DNA from: Dipteris shenzhenensis
Taxonomy: Eukaryota; Polypodiophyta; Polypodiopsida; Gleicheniales
NCBI GenBank assembly: GCA_047967505.1
Contig: CM106539.1
Direction: 5' to 3' (one strand)
DNA length: 64,000 nt
This document shows, in pieces, positions 31,657 to 42,377 of this stretch. A program made the position numbers and the translations under genes. The first letter of the stretch is position 1. Every line of letters starts with the position of its first letter. The notes under the pieces were generated by a model. It did no database searches, was not told where the DNA came from, and saw only the letters and a list, made by a program, of their open reading frames with translations.

Positions 31657-34600
31657 TGCAGTTGTAGCACACTCTCCACCCACAATTGTATGGATCATTT
31701 TGCTCTATAACCTTGCATCATTGTAAGTCCATTGCTTCTTGCAAGTCACCATCATAGTTTGTGACTTGTTCAATTGCACTTATTAACCTTGATGTGGACC
31801 TATCCATCATAACATACAGGGTAATGAATAAGTGCATTGCAAAAGATACATACCATGAAAGTTACAATGCATTAAGAGTAAGTGTACCACGAAAGTTACA
31901 ATGCATTAAGAGTATACTTACGCTAATACATTGCCATGATATCTTGCCATTGAATTGGCAAAATAGCATTTACTGGCTTGTAGGTCCAAAGTACCAAACT
32001 CCAATGTTTCCTGCATGGCCAATTAAGAATCTTTATTATTTGACTTCATCTTACATCTTACAAAAGTAAATATGAGGTTGCGGTGTCACTTATGTCTCAT
32101 AATATGGAAAAAAGATAACTTGTAGTTGTCCATATTATTGAATTTTTATTATTATTGAGCCATGTAGGAAGCAGGGAATCTATGACATATACACACTTTC
32201 CAAAATTTGTAGGAAACCAAGATATCATTATACTACATCAAAAAATAACCAAACATTAGCTCATTAGATTTTAATCAAGATATAAATACTAAACCAAGAT
32301 AAAGTTTGTATCAAACCTAAGGGCAGCCATTATAACTTTGCCATTAACCTCTTTCCCTCGATATCTTAGGATTTGAAACTCTTTTGCACCAAATGATAGA
32401 TATCGAGGTCGTTGTCTAATCACAACTTGAACATCAAAGTTGCTTCCTATTTCTTATAGCTTAGACAATCTTCAAAATTCTTCAGCGTGAGCCGTGCCAT
32501 CATCATATGCTTTGAGTTCCCATATAGGCGATGTACTTGACTCTCTATGTTAGAAAAGTCTTTCAGTGATCCTTTTATTGTCTTAAATATTTCACTTTCA
32601 GTTTTTGCAGCAATCACCATATCGATTAAACTTGAAGGAAATATTGTGGCCTTCCTAACTTTAGATCCACGTGAACTCATTTCTTCTTCCTTCCCCTCTT
32701 TCGTCTGTAAAAAATACAAAAGCTTGTGAGATTGATAGGTTATAGTTAAATGTAAGCTTGTAAAGAAAAGTAAAGGGTCATACCAGGATATATGTCCGTG
32801 ATTTCTTTGCGTAATCTTGTGAGCCAAGAAGATCATCCATGTCATCATTTGCAATCATTTGTGCACCTTCATCTTTATCTTGGGAGCCATCAAGATCTTC
32901 CATGTCATCATCTTCAATCCTCTTATGTTACACCTGTTTCTCGTAGCCAACAATTAGATCAGCTTGCAAGTGGAAATGTGCCATGCAAGCCTTTCTTTCA
33001 ATAATATTAGTGGAATATCCTTTTATCAGAAGATCTTTGAAAAGATATCCCATCCGTAATAAGGTGACCTCCCAATTAGGTGGTTGCAAGTATTCTAGCA
33101 TAGTAATCAAATCACTTCCACTTTTTGGAGGACATTCATAGATTTTGGAGTGCAGTTGATGATGAGAGGACCTGTGGATTTCTTTCTCGTCTAGCATGAG
33201 ATGCAACCTTCATAAGTAACCTCACCCTTTCTGTATGCATGGTAAACTGCCACAACTTGCTCAAACACCTCGTCAGGTTGAAAACTTATACTTATGTAGT
33301 TTGCATATCTATCTCTTGCTACCTTGAAGCTTGTGAGAGACTCTTCCCATTCTTGACTTACTGTTGGTAAAACTGCACTTAAACATGTATAAAAATCGAC
33401 TAATGTGTCTACATCCACTTTTGTGGAAGTTCTTTTCAAATGTGTTACTAGAGGACCAAGTGTCATCCATAGACACCTCTCTTTCATTAGGATTTTTGAT
33501 GTTGAGGTTATCTTACGTTTTGCAAAAATATAATGATTCAGTCTTTCAGACTCAATCAAATATTTTGTTGGATGCTTCAAAATACATATTGTGTCCATAT
33601 AAAAATTGAAGGGAAGAACCTTTTAAATTTGCTCTATAGTGAGTCTTCTGGAGTCCCTTGCTTGTCTAGAAAGTTCATTACAGGCATATGCATAATGCTG
33701 ACCATCAATTGGCTCAAATTTATAATGCAGCAAGAAATTTCTCTTTGACTCTTTCAAAAATTTCTCGAGATTTTCCTCTTCACCCTGTTCATGGGGGATT
33801 TGTCAAAGGCTTTGTGTGAAGAATTTGCTGAAAGTCTCCTCAAAATGGGTAGGTCCTTCAAACATAATTCCATTGTCATGGCTACCTATATTTGGACAGA
33901 ACATGATTGGACGTAAGAATACATTAGAGACCATGGGTTTCTTGCCATCCACCAAAGCCTTGAATATTTGCATCACATAAGATATATCAAGATTCCTATT
34001 ATTGGTAAAAATAGTTGTTGACTCCACATCTCTAGCATTCACAGCATAGGGCTTTCGTCCCCATATATATCCGACATCATCTTCGATGATCGTCTCATTA
34101 AAACATAGATTGAGATACTTTATTGACATGAGCTCATCTTGATCTTTCTTAACCTCTTTATCTGACTCTTCTTCCTCTATATATTCTCTATTCTCCTCTT
34201 TCTCTTGTACCTAAAGTTTCTGAGCAGAGGAACATTGCCTTTTCTTCAAAGTAGCCTTTACAATTGTGTCCTCTTTATCTTTTACCTCTACTTTCTGAAT
34301 GGAGGAACGTTGTCTTTTTCTAAAGGTAGCCTTTGGAACTGTGGCCCTTGTAGTATTAATCTTTTCTATTTTGCGTCTTTCTTTTCCTTTGATAAGTTAC
34401 ACCAATGTGGTCGTGGCTCGTCCTTCCTCTTTCTCTATCTTTTGTATTTCTTTAGGCCATAATGGTTGTGCTGCTTCTTCACTTTTATGTTCGAACATAG
34501 CATTTGATTCTGTTTCTATCTCAAAGAATTTGTGTATAGAACCTTGATGTAGGGCTCCTTATCTAGGCTACTTCTGAGCCAAACTAGAAGCTCTCTTATC

Positions 34601-35185
34601 CTGCTTGTGCCCTCTTTGTTTCTGAACCAAACTAGCATCCATTTGATCCTGCTTGTGCCCTCCCTGCTCTTGACTGAATTCATGGTTTATCTTGAGTGAT
34701 GATGTCTTAAAGTACTCAACCATAATATTTTGATGCAACCTACTTGCCTCTACATTCGGAAATGTACTCCATAGAGCCTGTAATGGAGTTTGTAATTTTG
34801 TAAAGTTTGATGGTGGAGGAGGTGGCATTGTGAACCTGTTTAAACCTGTTGATGAGATAAAATAATAGCCCCCAATATTAGGTTGTTAACACTTCACAAA
34901 AATATCCAAGTATGGGCTCTTTGGTTCCATCGTAATTCCCACAACCATGCTAGAAGTTATATCTTTCTTAGAGAAGCTTGCATTCCATGGCTCCTGATTT
35001 TGCTCCATATCTTTCCTCGACATCATAAGATGTAGCTCATTTTTTCTTTGAATGAGAAACCAAACTTTTCTTCCCATGTGCATGTGACTCCACTTCCCTT
35101 TAAAGTTATTAGGGGCATACTCTTTCCCATTGAAATGTAAGGTCGTGCTAGAGACAAAAGCTCTAATCTCTTGAGAGTGCTCCAT
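31657..35185 (-). pseudogene. ULP1-like (C48-type) protease gene, main segment, broken
   Basis: Most of the minus strand from 35185 (MEHSQEIRAF) to 32447 reads in one frame with only scattered stops. It includes PPPPPSNF at 34828, DDVGYIWGRKPYAVN at 34090, GPTHFEETFSKFF at 33860, FEPIDGQHYAYACNELS at about 33690 and DVDTLVDFYTCLSAVLP at 33420. A frame change near 33200 leads to YECPPKSGSDLITMLEYLQPP. C-terminal pieces resemble a ULP1 fold: VNGKVIMAALR (about 32340), VYVIDSLLPTW (about 32185) and EQNDPYNCGWRVCYNC (about 31665-31710), the QN..NCG catalytic Gln/Cys signature of SUMO-type proteases. I could not place the catalytic His. Frame and family are inference from motifs. The gene continues at 23313 beyond the nested elements. 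Confidence 0.55.
32705..32783 (-). other. probable intron in the ULP1-like gene
   Basis: On the minus strand a GTATGA donor and a pyrimidine-rich ttgtattttttacag acceptor bound 79 bp between SRTYIL-coding sequence and TKEGKEEEMSSRG-coding sequence. Its presence argues for a transcribed gene rather than a processed copy. Confidence 0.5.
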
Positions 35186-35272
35186 AATAATTGAAAATCT
35201 TACATGAAAAATAATTCACAAGACTTTATATACAATGCTTCAATAAAATAGCCAAGAAGGCTTTAAAGTACA

Positions 35273-35411
35273 AACTAAAAGACAATATATTTTGCCCATC
35301 ATACTGTAATGTGACCAAGCTGAAACACATTGCATTTTGCCCATCATATTGTAATGTGCCCAAGCTAAAAGACAATACATTTTGCCCATCATACTGTAAT
35401 GTGCCCAAGCT
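35273..35411 (-). repeat. 45-bp tandem repeat, three units
   Basis: tttgcccatc occurs at 35291, 35336 and 35381, exactly 45 bp apart, within units that read SLGTLQYDGQNVLSF-like 15-residue blocks on the minus strand. It lies just upstream of the ULP1-like gene start. Coding status unknown. Confidence 0.85.
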
Positions 35412-36077
35412 GTAATGTGTCCACTGATACAATTATATGTGTGTCCATTTAATAAAATCTTTGAATAGATGATCAAAAATAGCCTCAAAGTCTTTACAAG
35501 GCTCAATATATATACATAAGTTAAAAAATAATAGCCAATAAGGCTTTACAATGAATTGAGAAAAAATAAAACTATGATGTGTCCATTAACAATTACATTG
35601 TGCCCACTAAAACTCTGCCCATTGAAACTTTGACTCTGATGTGTCATTTGCCATCTATCATCTGAAACTTTGCTTATAGGTTTGTGTTATGAGTGTGAAA
35701 GTGCATGTGAACGTAGGACTGATGCCAATTAGGAACTAGTTGAGAATTTTTTAGCATGGCTTTGATTGGTTGTTTTGGAGTTCTCTCCTTTATGGATAAA
35801 CTAATCTATGCTAATCTAAGCTATACCAATTGTTGAATCAAAGAAAAGGCAAGAAATAATTTCTTTTTCATATTCATTTTAATAGGTTACTTGCAAGAGA
35901 AGAGTTATAAACAAAATTTGATTCTTTTCATATATAATTAAAGTATATTTAATTTAGCAAAAAATTTTAAACTAAATTAAGTATACATTATTTAAGATAT
36001 TTAAACTTAAATTCAAAAATACAAAACAATTATATATTAAATTCATTAATTTTGATTTAAATAAAAAAATATATACA
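35412..36077. other. AT-rich stretch without a recognisable gene
   Basis: Low GC with many tatttaa and aaatt words from about 35880. A segment at about 35943-35990 (tatttaatttagcaaaa) resembles 41365-41410 on the far side of the LINE. Confidence 0.45.
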
Positions 36078-36171
36078 AACTAATGAAATAAAGATTATGT
36101 AAACACATAAATTATAAACTAAGGTAAAATAATTAAAAATAAAATGATGAAATGGTAGACATCCAAAAAAT
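36078..36171. repeat. 94-bp direct repeat flanking the LINE, left copy
   Basis: It starts aactaatgaaataaagatta and ends gtagacatccaaaaaat. Hand alignment to 40994-41087 gives the same length and five mismatches. It lies exactly at the 3' (left) edge of the LINE sequence. Confidence 0.9.
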
Positions 36172-36212
36172 TATTCAATTTCTGGCCATAGATTTCTCCA
36201 CATCTACAATCC

Positions 36213-37440
36213 CTAACCTCCAGCTTCCTTTGGCCTTGTGCATGTTTGCCATTTAACTTTGGGAACCTTGTGGTTGACCTCGTCTACTCCCCAAAGAAAG
36301 GATCTAAACAAGCTATTAATTTGTCTCAGGAACTTCTTAGTTGGGAACCAGTAAGAAATGTAATAGATAATGGAGGCGTAGATGTAATGGTTGAGGATAA
36401 ACTTTGTTCTTGCTAGAGTCGGTTGCAGCCCTTGCCATCTGTTCACCTTGCTTTTGACCCTGTCTAAGACCCAATCCCATCTGTCGTGCATAGTGCGGCA
36501 ACCGAAGCCCATAGGGATTCCTAGTAGTTTAAAAACCTCTCCTTTTCTGATCTCTTTGCACCCCTTATCATACAGAAAAAGGGCTGAAGGTGCCATATAT
36601 CCCCATTTTATCATGATTAACTTTGGATCTCGAGGCCATGCAAAAGGTATTTAAACACTCCAAGGGACTTGTATTGACTCTTCATCATTGTGTGGTGTTA
36701 GATTTGTGTTGTCTGCAAATTGCTGGCACATAATCTGTATGTCCCCTTCCATCTAAACTCTTTTTAATTTACCCTTGTCCAATTCATCCTTAACAAGCCA
36801 TCCTAGTGCATCCACAACTATAGCAAAGAGTAGAGGAGCTAGCGGGCAACCTTGTCTGATTGATCTAAGCCCAAAGGGTTGTGTTGTTCTATCGTTTACT
36901 TCAACCTTGCTTCTAGCTTGACATAGTAGAATTTCTACATAAGAACTAAAGCTAGGACCAGCTCCCATGTCTTTGAGGGAGGACAAGATAAAACCCCATT
37001 CCATTCTATCATAAGCTTTGTCAAAGTCTATTTTGAGGAAGCATATGCCCTACTGAGTCTTCTCAGCCAGTTCAAGTCAAGGTGAGAATAGCTTCAAGGA
37101 TATGTCTTCCTTGAATGAACCCCTTTTGATCCTCTGTTATCTAGCATTGCATCTTGGTTTTAAGTCTAATAGCAAGTGCCTTTGCAAAGATCTTGTAGCT
37201 GTAGTTCAACATGTCAATGGTCTCTAGTTCTTTAGTTCCTCTTTTGGTCCACCCTTAGGGATAAATTTTATCATGCCTATGTATATTCTTGGGTCTAAGA
37301 ACCCTTTCTCTTTGGAATCTTGCCAGAGCAACATGAGATACGAGCCTACTGTTTCCCAAAAGACTTGATAAAACTCTATAGGGAGGCCATCTTCTCCTGC
37401 TGTCTTACCATTCCCCATTTGATCTACTGCACCTTTCAAT
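36213..37440 (-). pseudogene. LINE reverse transcriptase domain (broken, 3'-truncated)
   Basis: Motifs in order on the minus strand: GKTAGEDGLPIEFYQVFWE (37410-37350), FIPKGGPKEELKN (about 37250), then MEWGFILSSLKDMG and GLRSIRQGCPLAPLLFAIVVDAL (37004-36753). The active site reads QQFADNTNL (about 36700), with Asn for the second catalytic Asp. KLLGIPMGFGCR and VNRWQGLQPTLARTKFI follow (36614-36213). Stops occur near 36750, 37080-37220 and 36610. It ends at about 36173. Confidence 0.85.
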
Positions 37441-37862
37441 TCCTCTAAGGTGAGGTCTCTGTCCAGGTAAATGCTATCAAAAGAGGAGACTTTTCTTTCT
37501 CTAGCTTTAGAGCATTTACCTCAAGCTATAGCCTTTTTTGTTATGATGATCTCCTCCTCTCCTAGTAGCTCATTAAAGTGTTCTGGGGTCACCTCAAGAA
37601 TTTCAACCAGGTCTTGAATGCATCTATCTCCAACTTGAAGAGACTCTAGGGATTCTTTAGCGTGTTTTTTCCTCAAGATTTTGAACATATCCTCATTAGC
37701 CTTATCTGCTCTTCTCGCCCACCAATCCCAAGTGTAAATCTTGGCCTGGTTGGCTACTATTTTTGCTTCTACTCTAAGTTTAGCTTTGATTGTCCTCGGT
37801 TGCCTCTGACCCTGATTAGTGTTATCATGCTCAAGGCCTGGGGTGCCAGCTACCTTTAGTAA

Positions 37863-38279
37863 GAGAACCTATAAAAAACTTGAGTATGAGATGAATTTAA
37901 TGATATGCCATGAGTAGAAATTATTCAAATTAACACGGTTGTGCTCTACACTAAAAAAGCTTCAAATATGTCTTTACACCTTGAAATTTGGGTAACACAT
38001 GAGTTACATTAATTTGAAAGGAGATGGGTTTTTATATTTTAGTGTATTTTTTGTTTTACCCCCCCTCATCCAAAAGACCCCCCCTTGGGCCTCACATATT
38101 ATGAAAAATATGTACAAATCTTAAAATCTTGCATATTTTCCAAGGTATATACCTTATATTTTGTGGGAAGGGGGACATGAAATTTCCATATTTTTCCCTT
38201 GCGTATTTGAAATATTTTAAGGAAATCCATGCATATTATATATGGACCTTGCCCCCCATACCCTAGATTTTGGATGAGG
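37863..38279. mobile_element. 417-bp unclassified insertion in the LINE
   Basis: The LINE ORF2 reading is continuous if 37863-38279 is set aside, and the junctions carry a 7-bp direct repeat, ttagtaa, at 37856-37862 and 38280-38286. The right end, ttttggatgagg (38268-38279), has a perfect inverted copy, cctcatccaaaa, inside at 38064-38075, but the left end (gagaacctat) does not match it. No coding content, no poly(A). Confidence 0.6.
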
Positions 38280-38286
38280 TTAGTAA

Positions 38287-39299
38287 CATATTGCATATTG
38301 AGTTGGCGCCGCCCCAAGGCTCAAGGAGAGCCAATTGCTCTTCAAGCTTTTGAGTTCTAAGTGACCTAGCTTTGTCAGCTCTACGCTTGATTACTTGCAA
38401 GAAATTTTTTATCCTAGCCGTGGCTCTGATCCATTTATTAGTTGCATTAGCTGACCCCCTAAAAGCATTGTGCCAGATTTTATCAATCTTATTACCAGAT
38501 TTTATTAATCTTATTCTTGACATAGGGGAGTTGAAAAAAGAAAGGATTGGCTTTGAACCAAGAGCGGCCAATGATCTTTTATTCCTTTTCCAGGACTGTG
38601 GAGATGGTTTTGTGATCCAAGAAGGGGAGGGTAACCGGCGCTCTACTCTTAATGCAAAGCATCTCCTCCACAATTCTGTTAGAGCAATAAGCTCTATCCA
38701 AATGCCCTTTTCTGTGGAGGTGTCCTATTTGGTTATTTTTCCAAGTAAAGGCACTTTCTTTTGATATGTCCACCAGCTCTGCCCTTTCTTTAAGCTGCAT
38801 CCATGTATTCAGTTCATGGCCTCTTATCACACTACCTATCCCTTCCCACCTGTCCATTCTACTCTCAACCATATTAAAGTCTCCAAGTAGAAGCACATTG
38901 TCTACAGGCAAACGGTTTCCCATAGAAGAGCTAGCCGAATTTGGAGCATACACAGAGAAGAACTGGCATGAGACATTAGAATGAACAAATTCCACCCCAA
39001 CCTTGAATTTGCCAAATATCGGTATAACTCTTCCTACTCCTTGAACCAGGTGATTTGCAACACCTATGACTGCACCTCCTCTCCCTTGATCATGATCAGT
39101 TGTGAACCAGCTTCTCTTATCATCGACCTACTTTAAATGGCAGAGAATCTTGGCTCCTCTAACTTTGACTTCTCGGAGAGCTAAGAAGTTAGGGGAAAGC
39201 TTGTTTGTTCTCAACCATCTCTTGAAAACTAGGGGCTTCAAGTCATTAGTTAACCCCTGGACATTTATTGAGAGACACGTAAAATTTTTTTGACTCGTC
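38287..39299 (-). pseudogene. LINE endonuclease domain (broken)
   Basis: It starts around MTSQKNFTCLSINVQGLTND (39299), the SWNVRGL-like beginning of plant L1 ORF2. It then gives VEFVHSNVSCQFFSVYAPN, VLLLGDFNMVESRMDRWEG, ESAFTWKNNQIGHLHRKGHLDRAYCS (38995-38620) and FLDHKTIS in place of the usual SDHxP. These are the apurinic-endonuclease motifs that nick target DNA. A stop near 39130 and a frame change near 38600 break it. The 136-codon frame 38673-38263 carries the segment between endonuclease and RT. Confidence 0.85.
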
Positions 39300-39689
39300 A
39301 TTGGGTGTAGCTTTTGTTCCTCAACTTTTTGAAGTTGATGGGGCTCATTTGTGGGGATAACACAAAGCCTTTAGACAACCTCCTCTTTTCTCTTTCTACT
39401 AAACTCTCCTTGGTTGGGTTATCGAAGTGGGAGTTATTCAATTTTTTTTCAAGTTGGACTGCTCTTTTCCCCTTCATAATGGTAAAAGGTTGTTCATCAT
39501 GTGAGATGGTTTCATGTTTGGCTTATCCTCTATCTATTTACCTTTCTTTTCTATCTCTACCTAACTCTCTTTAACTTGGTTCTATTTCTCTTCCTGTGGT
39601 AAAGGAGCTGGTTCCTCTACCCTTGTCTTTTCTAGTGCTTCCGGCTCCTTACTCTTCTCAGCTTGCTTCTCTTTACCACGACTGCCATG

Positions 39690-40954
39690 GGTAGAGCAAT
39701 CTTTTATAAAGTGTCAGCCCAAACCACAGAGAAAACATGAGTTCGGGATATTCTTATAGAACACCTTTTGTATTAATTCATACCCATCACCATCAAGCAA
39801 TCGGATGGCATTGGGACGATCTATAGACAAGTCCATAAGAACATAGGCTAGCGGATTTCCTCTAGGACTTGTGAATCTCTCCATTTCTAATCCTAGAAAC
39901 TGGCAAAGAGGGAGACAAAGTGCTTCCAACTGTGAGGAAAGAGCGACAAGGGAAGGTCTAGAAACTCTACCCAAATTGGTGCTTTAGTAGGTAGAGGTAA
40001 GTCTGGATTGAACGAAGGTTCCCACAACTAGATAGAGAGGGGTTGGTTCCTGATTATCCACGTGCCTTTTTGCACTAATTTCGTTGCCATTTTTTGCCTT
40101 TTCAAAAATGAAGACGATGTATCCGTTCCTCAGGAAGCAAATGCTTGTGACATTTAGTCCTTTGCACGACCAAAAATTCCTAATCCATCCCTCTAGGAAC
40201 ATCATAGGAGGACGAGGGCCATGAATGTATCCAACAAATGCACAAGAACATAGCCATTTGGTTGTTTCATTTAGCATTCCATTGTGGACCTTCACTGTCG
40301 GAAGCTTACCTTTGAGAGTGCTTCCATCTATGCTAGCGAGCTTCTGAGCCAGTCCCATGCTGGAGGTGTTGCCGAAGATACGTTTGGCCCTCCACGTGGT
40401 TTGCTTTGGGGCTTGCGACGCTTTGAAGAGGCTCCTTCCTCCACCTTGGACAGCTCTAACGTAGGAGCCTCTGTACACATCCTGCATGGATGCCCCTACT
40501 TAGACTTGCTACACTGGATCTTGTCGTGGAGCTCCATTGGGCTGGTGTGTTTGTTTTGATGCTGAAAAGGTGACTCCTTTATACTTTTCTATCTTTTTTT
40601 TTTTGAGAACGATGGGAAGCTGTTAGGGACAGATTTGAAAGCGCTTAGTAGTTCTTTGATGGTTGCTATTCTGCCGGCATTTTGCATGTCACTATCCTCC
40701 ACTTGGAATGTGAAGCCTATTGTCGTACCATCTTTTTCATTTTCTTTGGTTCATTCAAGATCTTGCATGATGAAGTCTATCTTAATGTTGTCTTCATGAT
40801 TCAGGGCTAGCAACTCTAGTTCACTAGAGAAGAGGGCGATTACTTTAGTAGGGTGAGCTCCCACCCTATCTCTACTGCCATCGCTAGAGGAGGCCTTGTC
40901 GTCGCCATCGCAAGGGGGTGTCCTATCCCTATTGCCATTGCTAGAGGATCCCAT
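39690..40954 (-). pseudogene. LINE ORF1 (DUF4283-like, zinc knuckle), broken
   Basis: The first ATG at 40954 gives MGSSSNGNRD and a 67-codon opening frame. The 167-codon frame 40487-39984 holds a DUF4283-like segment (CAFVGYIHGPRPPMMFLEGWIRNFW, NGYIVFIFEKAKNGNE). Frame 39974-39714 continues with ALCLPLCQFLGLEM and GNPLAYVLMDLSID, and a CX2CX4HX4C knuckle, CFLCGLG.HFIKDC (about 39700-39740), in which one position is a TGA stop. Plant L1 ORF1 proteins bind the LINE RNA. Frame changes near 40500, 39980 and 40740 inactivate it. Confidence 0.8.
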
Positions 40955-40993
40955 TTTTGCTCATGAGTAATGTATGGTGTACAAAGATTTACC

Positions 40994-41087
40994 AACTAAT
41001 GAAATACAGATTATGTAAACACATAAATTGTAAACTAAGATAAAATAATTAAAAATAAAATGGTGAAATGGTAGACATTCAAAAAAT
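40994..41087. repeat. 94-bp direct repeat flanking the LINE, right copy
   Basis: The same length as the copy at 36078-36171, with five mismatches. It sits 39 bp upstream of the LINE ORF1 ATG and just before the microsatellite. Confidence 0.9.
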
Positions 41088-41106
41088 CCTTCATTTTTTT
41101 TGTCCT

Positions 41107-41118
41107 ATATATATATGT

Positions 41119-41159
<41 letters not shown>

Positions 41160-41209
41160 TGCATACACACACACACACACACGCACACACACACACACAC
41201 ACACTCACA

Positions 41210-41274
<65 letters not shown>

Positions 41275-41278
41275 ACAC

Positions 41279-41311
<33 letters not shown>

Positions 41312-41356
41312 CATACATACATATACATATATATATATATATATATACACACACAT
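41107..41356. repeat. compound microsatellite (TA)n (CA)n (TACA)n (TA)n
   Basis: TA runs at about 41120-41160, CA runs to about 41280 with a few tc interruptions, TACA units to about 41320, and TA again. Long frames of alternating His/Thr or Cys/Val across it are artefacts of the repeat. Confidence 0.98.
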
Positions 41357-42131
41357 TTAAAAAATATTTAATTTAGCAAAATATTTTAAAATAAATTAAA
41401 TATATTTAAAATTTAAATATACATTTATATTAAAATGAATTAAAAAGTAAAAATATAAATACATTATTTAAAAATATTTAAATTTAAACTCAATAACACA
41501 AAAAAAAAGTTTCAAATTAACTAATAATTAATTAAACCCTCCCTCTCCCCTTTACGTTGGATTAACTAACTAATCAGCTAAATAATTCACTAATTAATTT
41601 ACTAACTAATTCATTGCCCCCTCCTTGTAAGCTCCCTCCCCTTATTCTTGGCAACCGTGGCCGCCAGGAATAAGGGGAGGGGGTTTACTATCCCCTTTCC
41701 TCAGTCACCTGGGAATAAGGGGAGGGGGTTTATTATCCCCTTCCCTCTCTGCGTCCCCCCCTTCCGTCATCTTTGCACCCCCCCTTCCATCATCTATGTG
41801 CCTCTCCTTCCGTCATCTCTACACCTCCTTCTTGTGTTAGCTGGGCGACGGAGATTCATGCGATGAAAATTCAAGAGGTCGATGGATATTTGTGCGGTGA
41901 TTTGGAGTTAGAGGCAGTGGTGGCGATTAAGGGGAGAGGAGTAAGGGGAGGAGAGAGAAAAATCTACCTGTTAGGGTTGACGATGATGGATTAGGGGAGG
42001 AGGAGATTAGGAGAAGAAGAGGAGAGGAAAGTGAGAATCGGAATGAGAAGGATTCAAATTTCTAAAGAGTTTAGGAGAAAATTTGCTCGCGAGATTTAAA
42101 ATTGAAGCATAAACAAAAAGTGTGAGAGGAT
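41357..42131. other. stretch without a recognisable gene
   Basis: AT-rich to about 41640 with attaattaac-like words. Then ggaataaggggaggggg occurs at 41667 and 41712 as a 45-bp direct repeat, and a purine-rich part follows at 41930-42060. No gene recognised. Confidence 0.45.
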
Positions 42132-42377
42132 CTCGAGGGGGTCACTATATATAAACCCTCTATACCACGTGCATTCAAGGCCTATTTCTAAAATCCCTTA
42201 TTTGTAAATTTTTCATTAATAAAATGTACCCCTTTTCTATACAAATCTATAAATTTTTTCTAAAACTATTTTAAATAATCCCTTATGTATATTTATTTCT
42301 GTAAATTTTATAAATAAAAAATATCCTTCTGTTGAACTCACGTGATAGGGTTACATATGATGAGTGACCCCTCCGAG
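42132..42377. mobile_element. MITE-like element, copy 2, with long imperfect terminal inverted repeats
   Basis: The left end ctcgagggggtcactatat and the complement of the right end, ctcggaggggtcactcat, pair. The match continues through aaccct and cacgtg(c/a)(a/g)ttca for about 45 bp. It is related to copy 1 at 15750-16008 at both ends, with an AT-rich non-coding centre. aggat lies just left (42127-42131) and again near the right end (42381-42385), a possible target duplication. Confidence 0.65.

Larger units (their letters stand above)
36172..40993 (-). mobile_element. L1-type LINE, 3'-truncated, inactive
   Basis: On the minus strand, ORF1 (DUF4283-like plus zinc knuckle), an apurinic-type endonuclease and a non-LTR reverse transcriptase follow in the normal plant L1 order. 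The 5' end is nearly complete: ORF1 begins 40 bp inside the flanking repeat. The 3' end stops just after the PKEAGG segment of RT, without the usual C-terminal zinc finger, 3' UTR or poly(A). LINEs usually lose their 5' end, so 3' loss between 94-bp direct repeats is unusual. It carries a 417-bp insertion at 37863-38279. Many stops and a FADN active site show it is dead. Confidence 0.88.

Noticed and set aside
36078-41087. Interpretation of the 94-bp repeats as LTRs of a TRIM element
   Set aside because: They do not begin with TG or end with CA, and no primer site or polypurine tract adjoins them; kept only as an unexplained direct repeat.
41035-41376. Long open frames over the microsatellite on both strands
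   Set aside because: They consist of alternating His/Thr, Cys/Val or Tyr/Ile imposed by CA and TA repeats.
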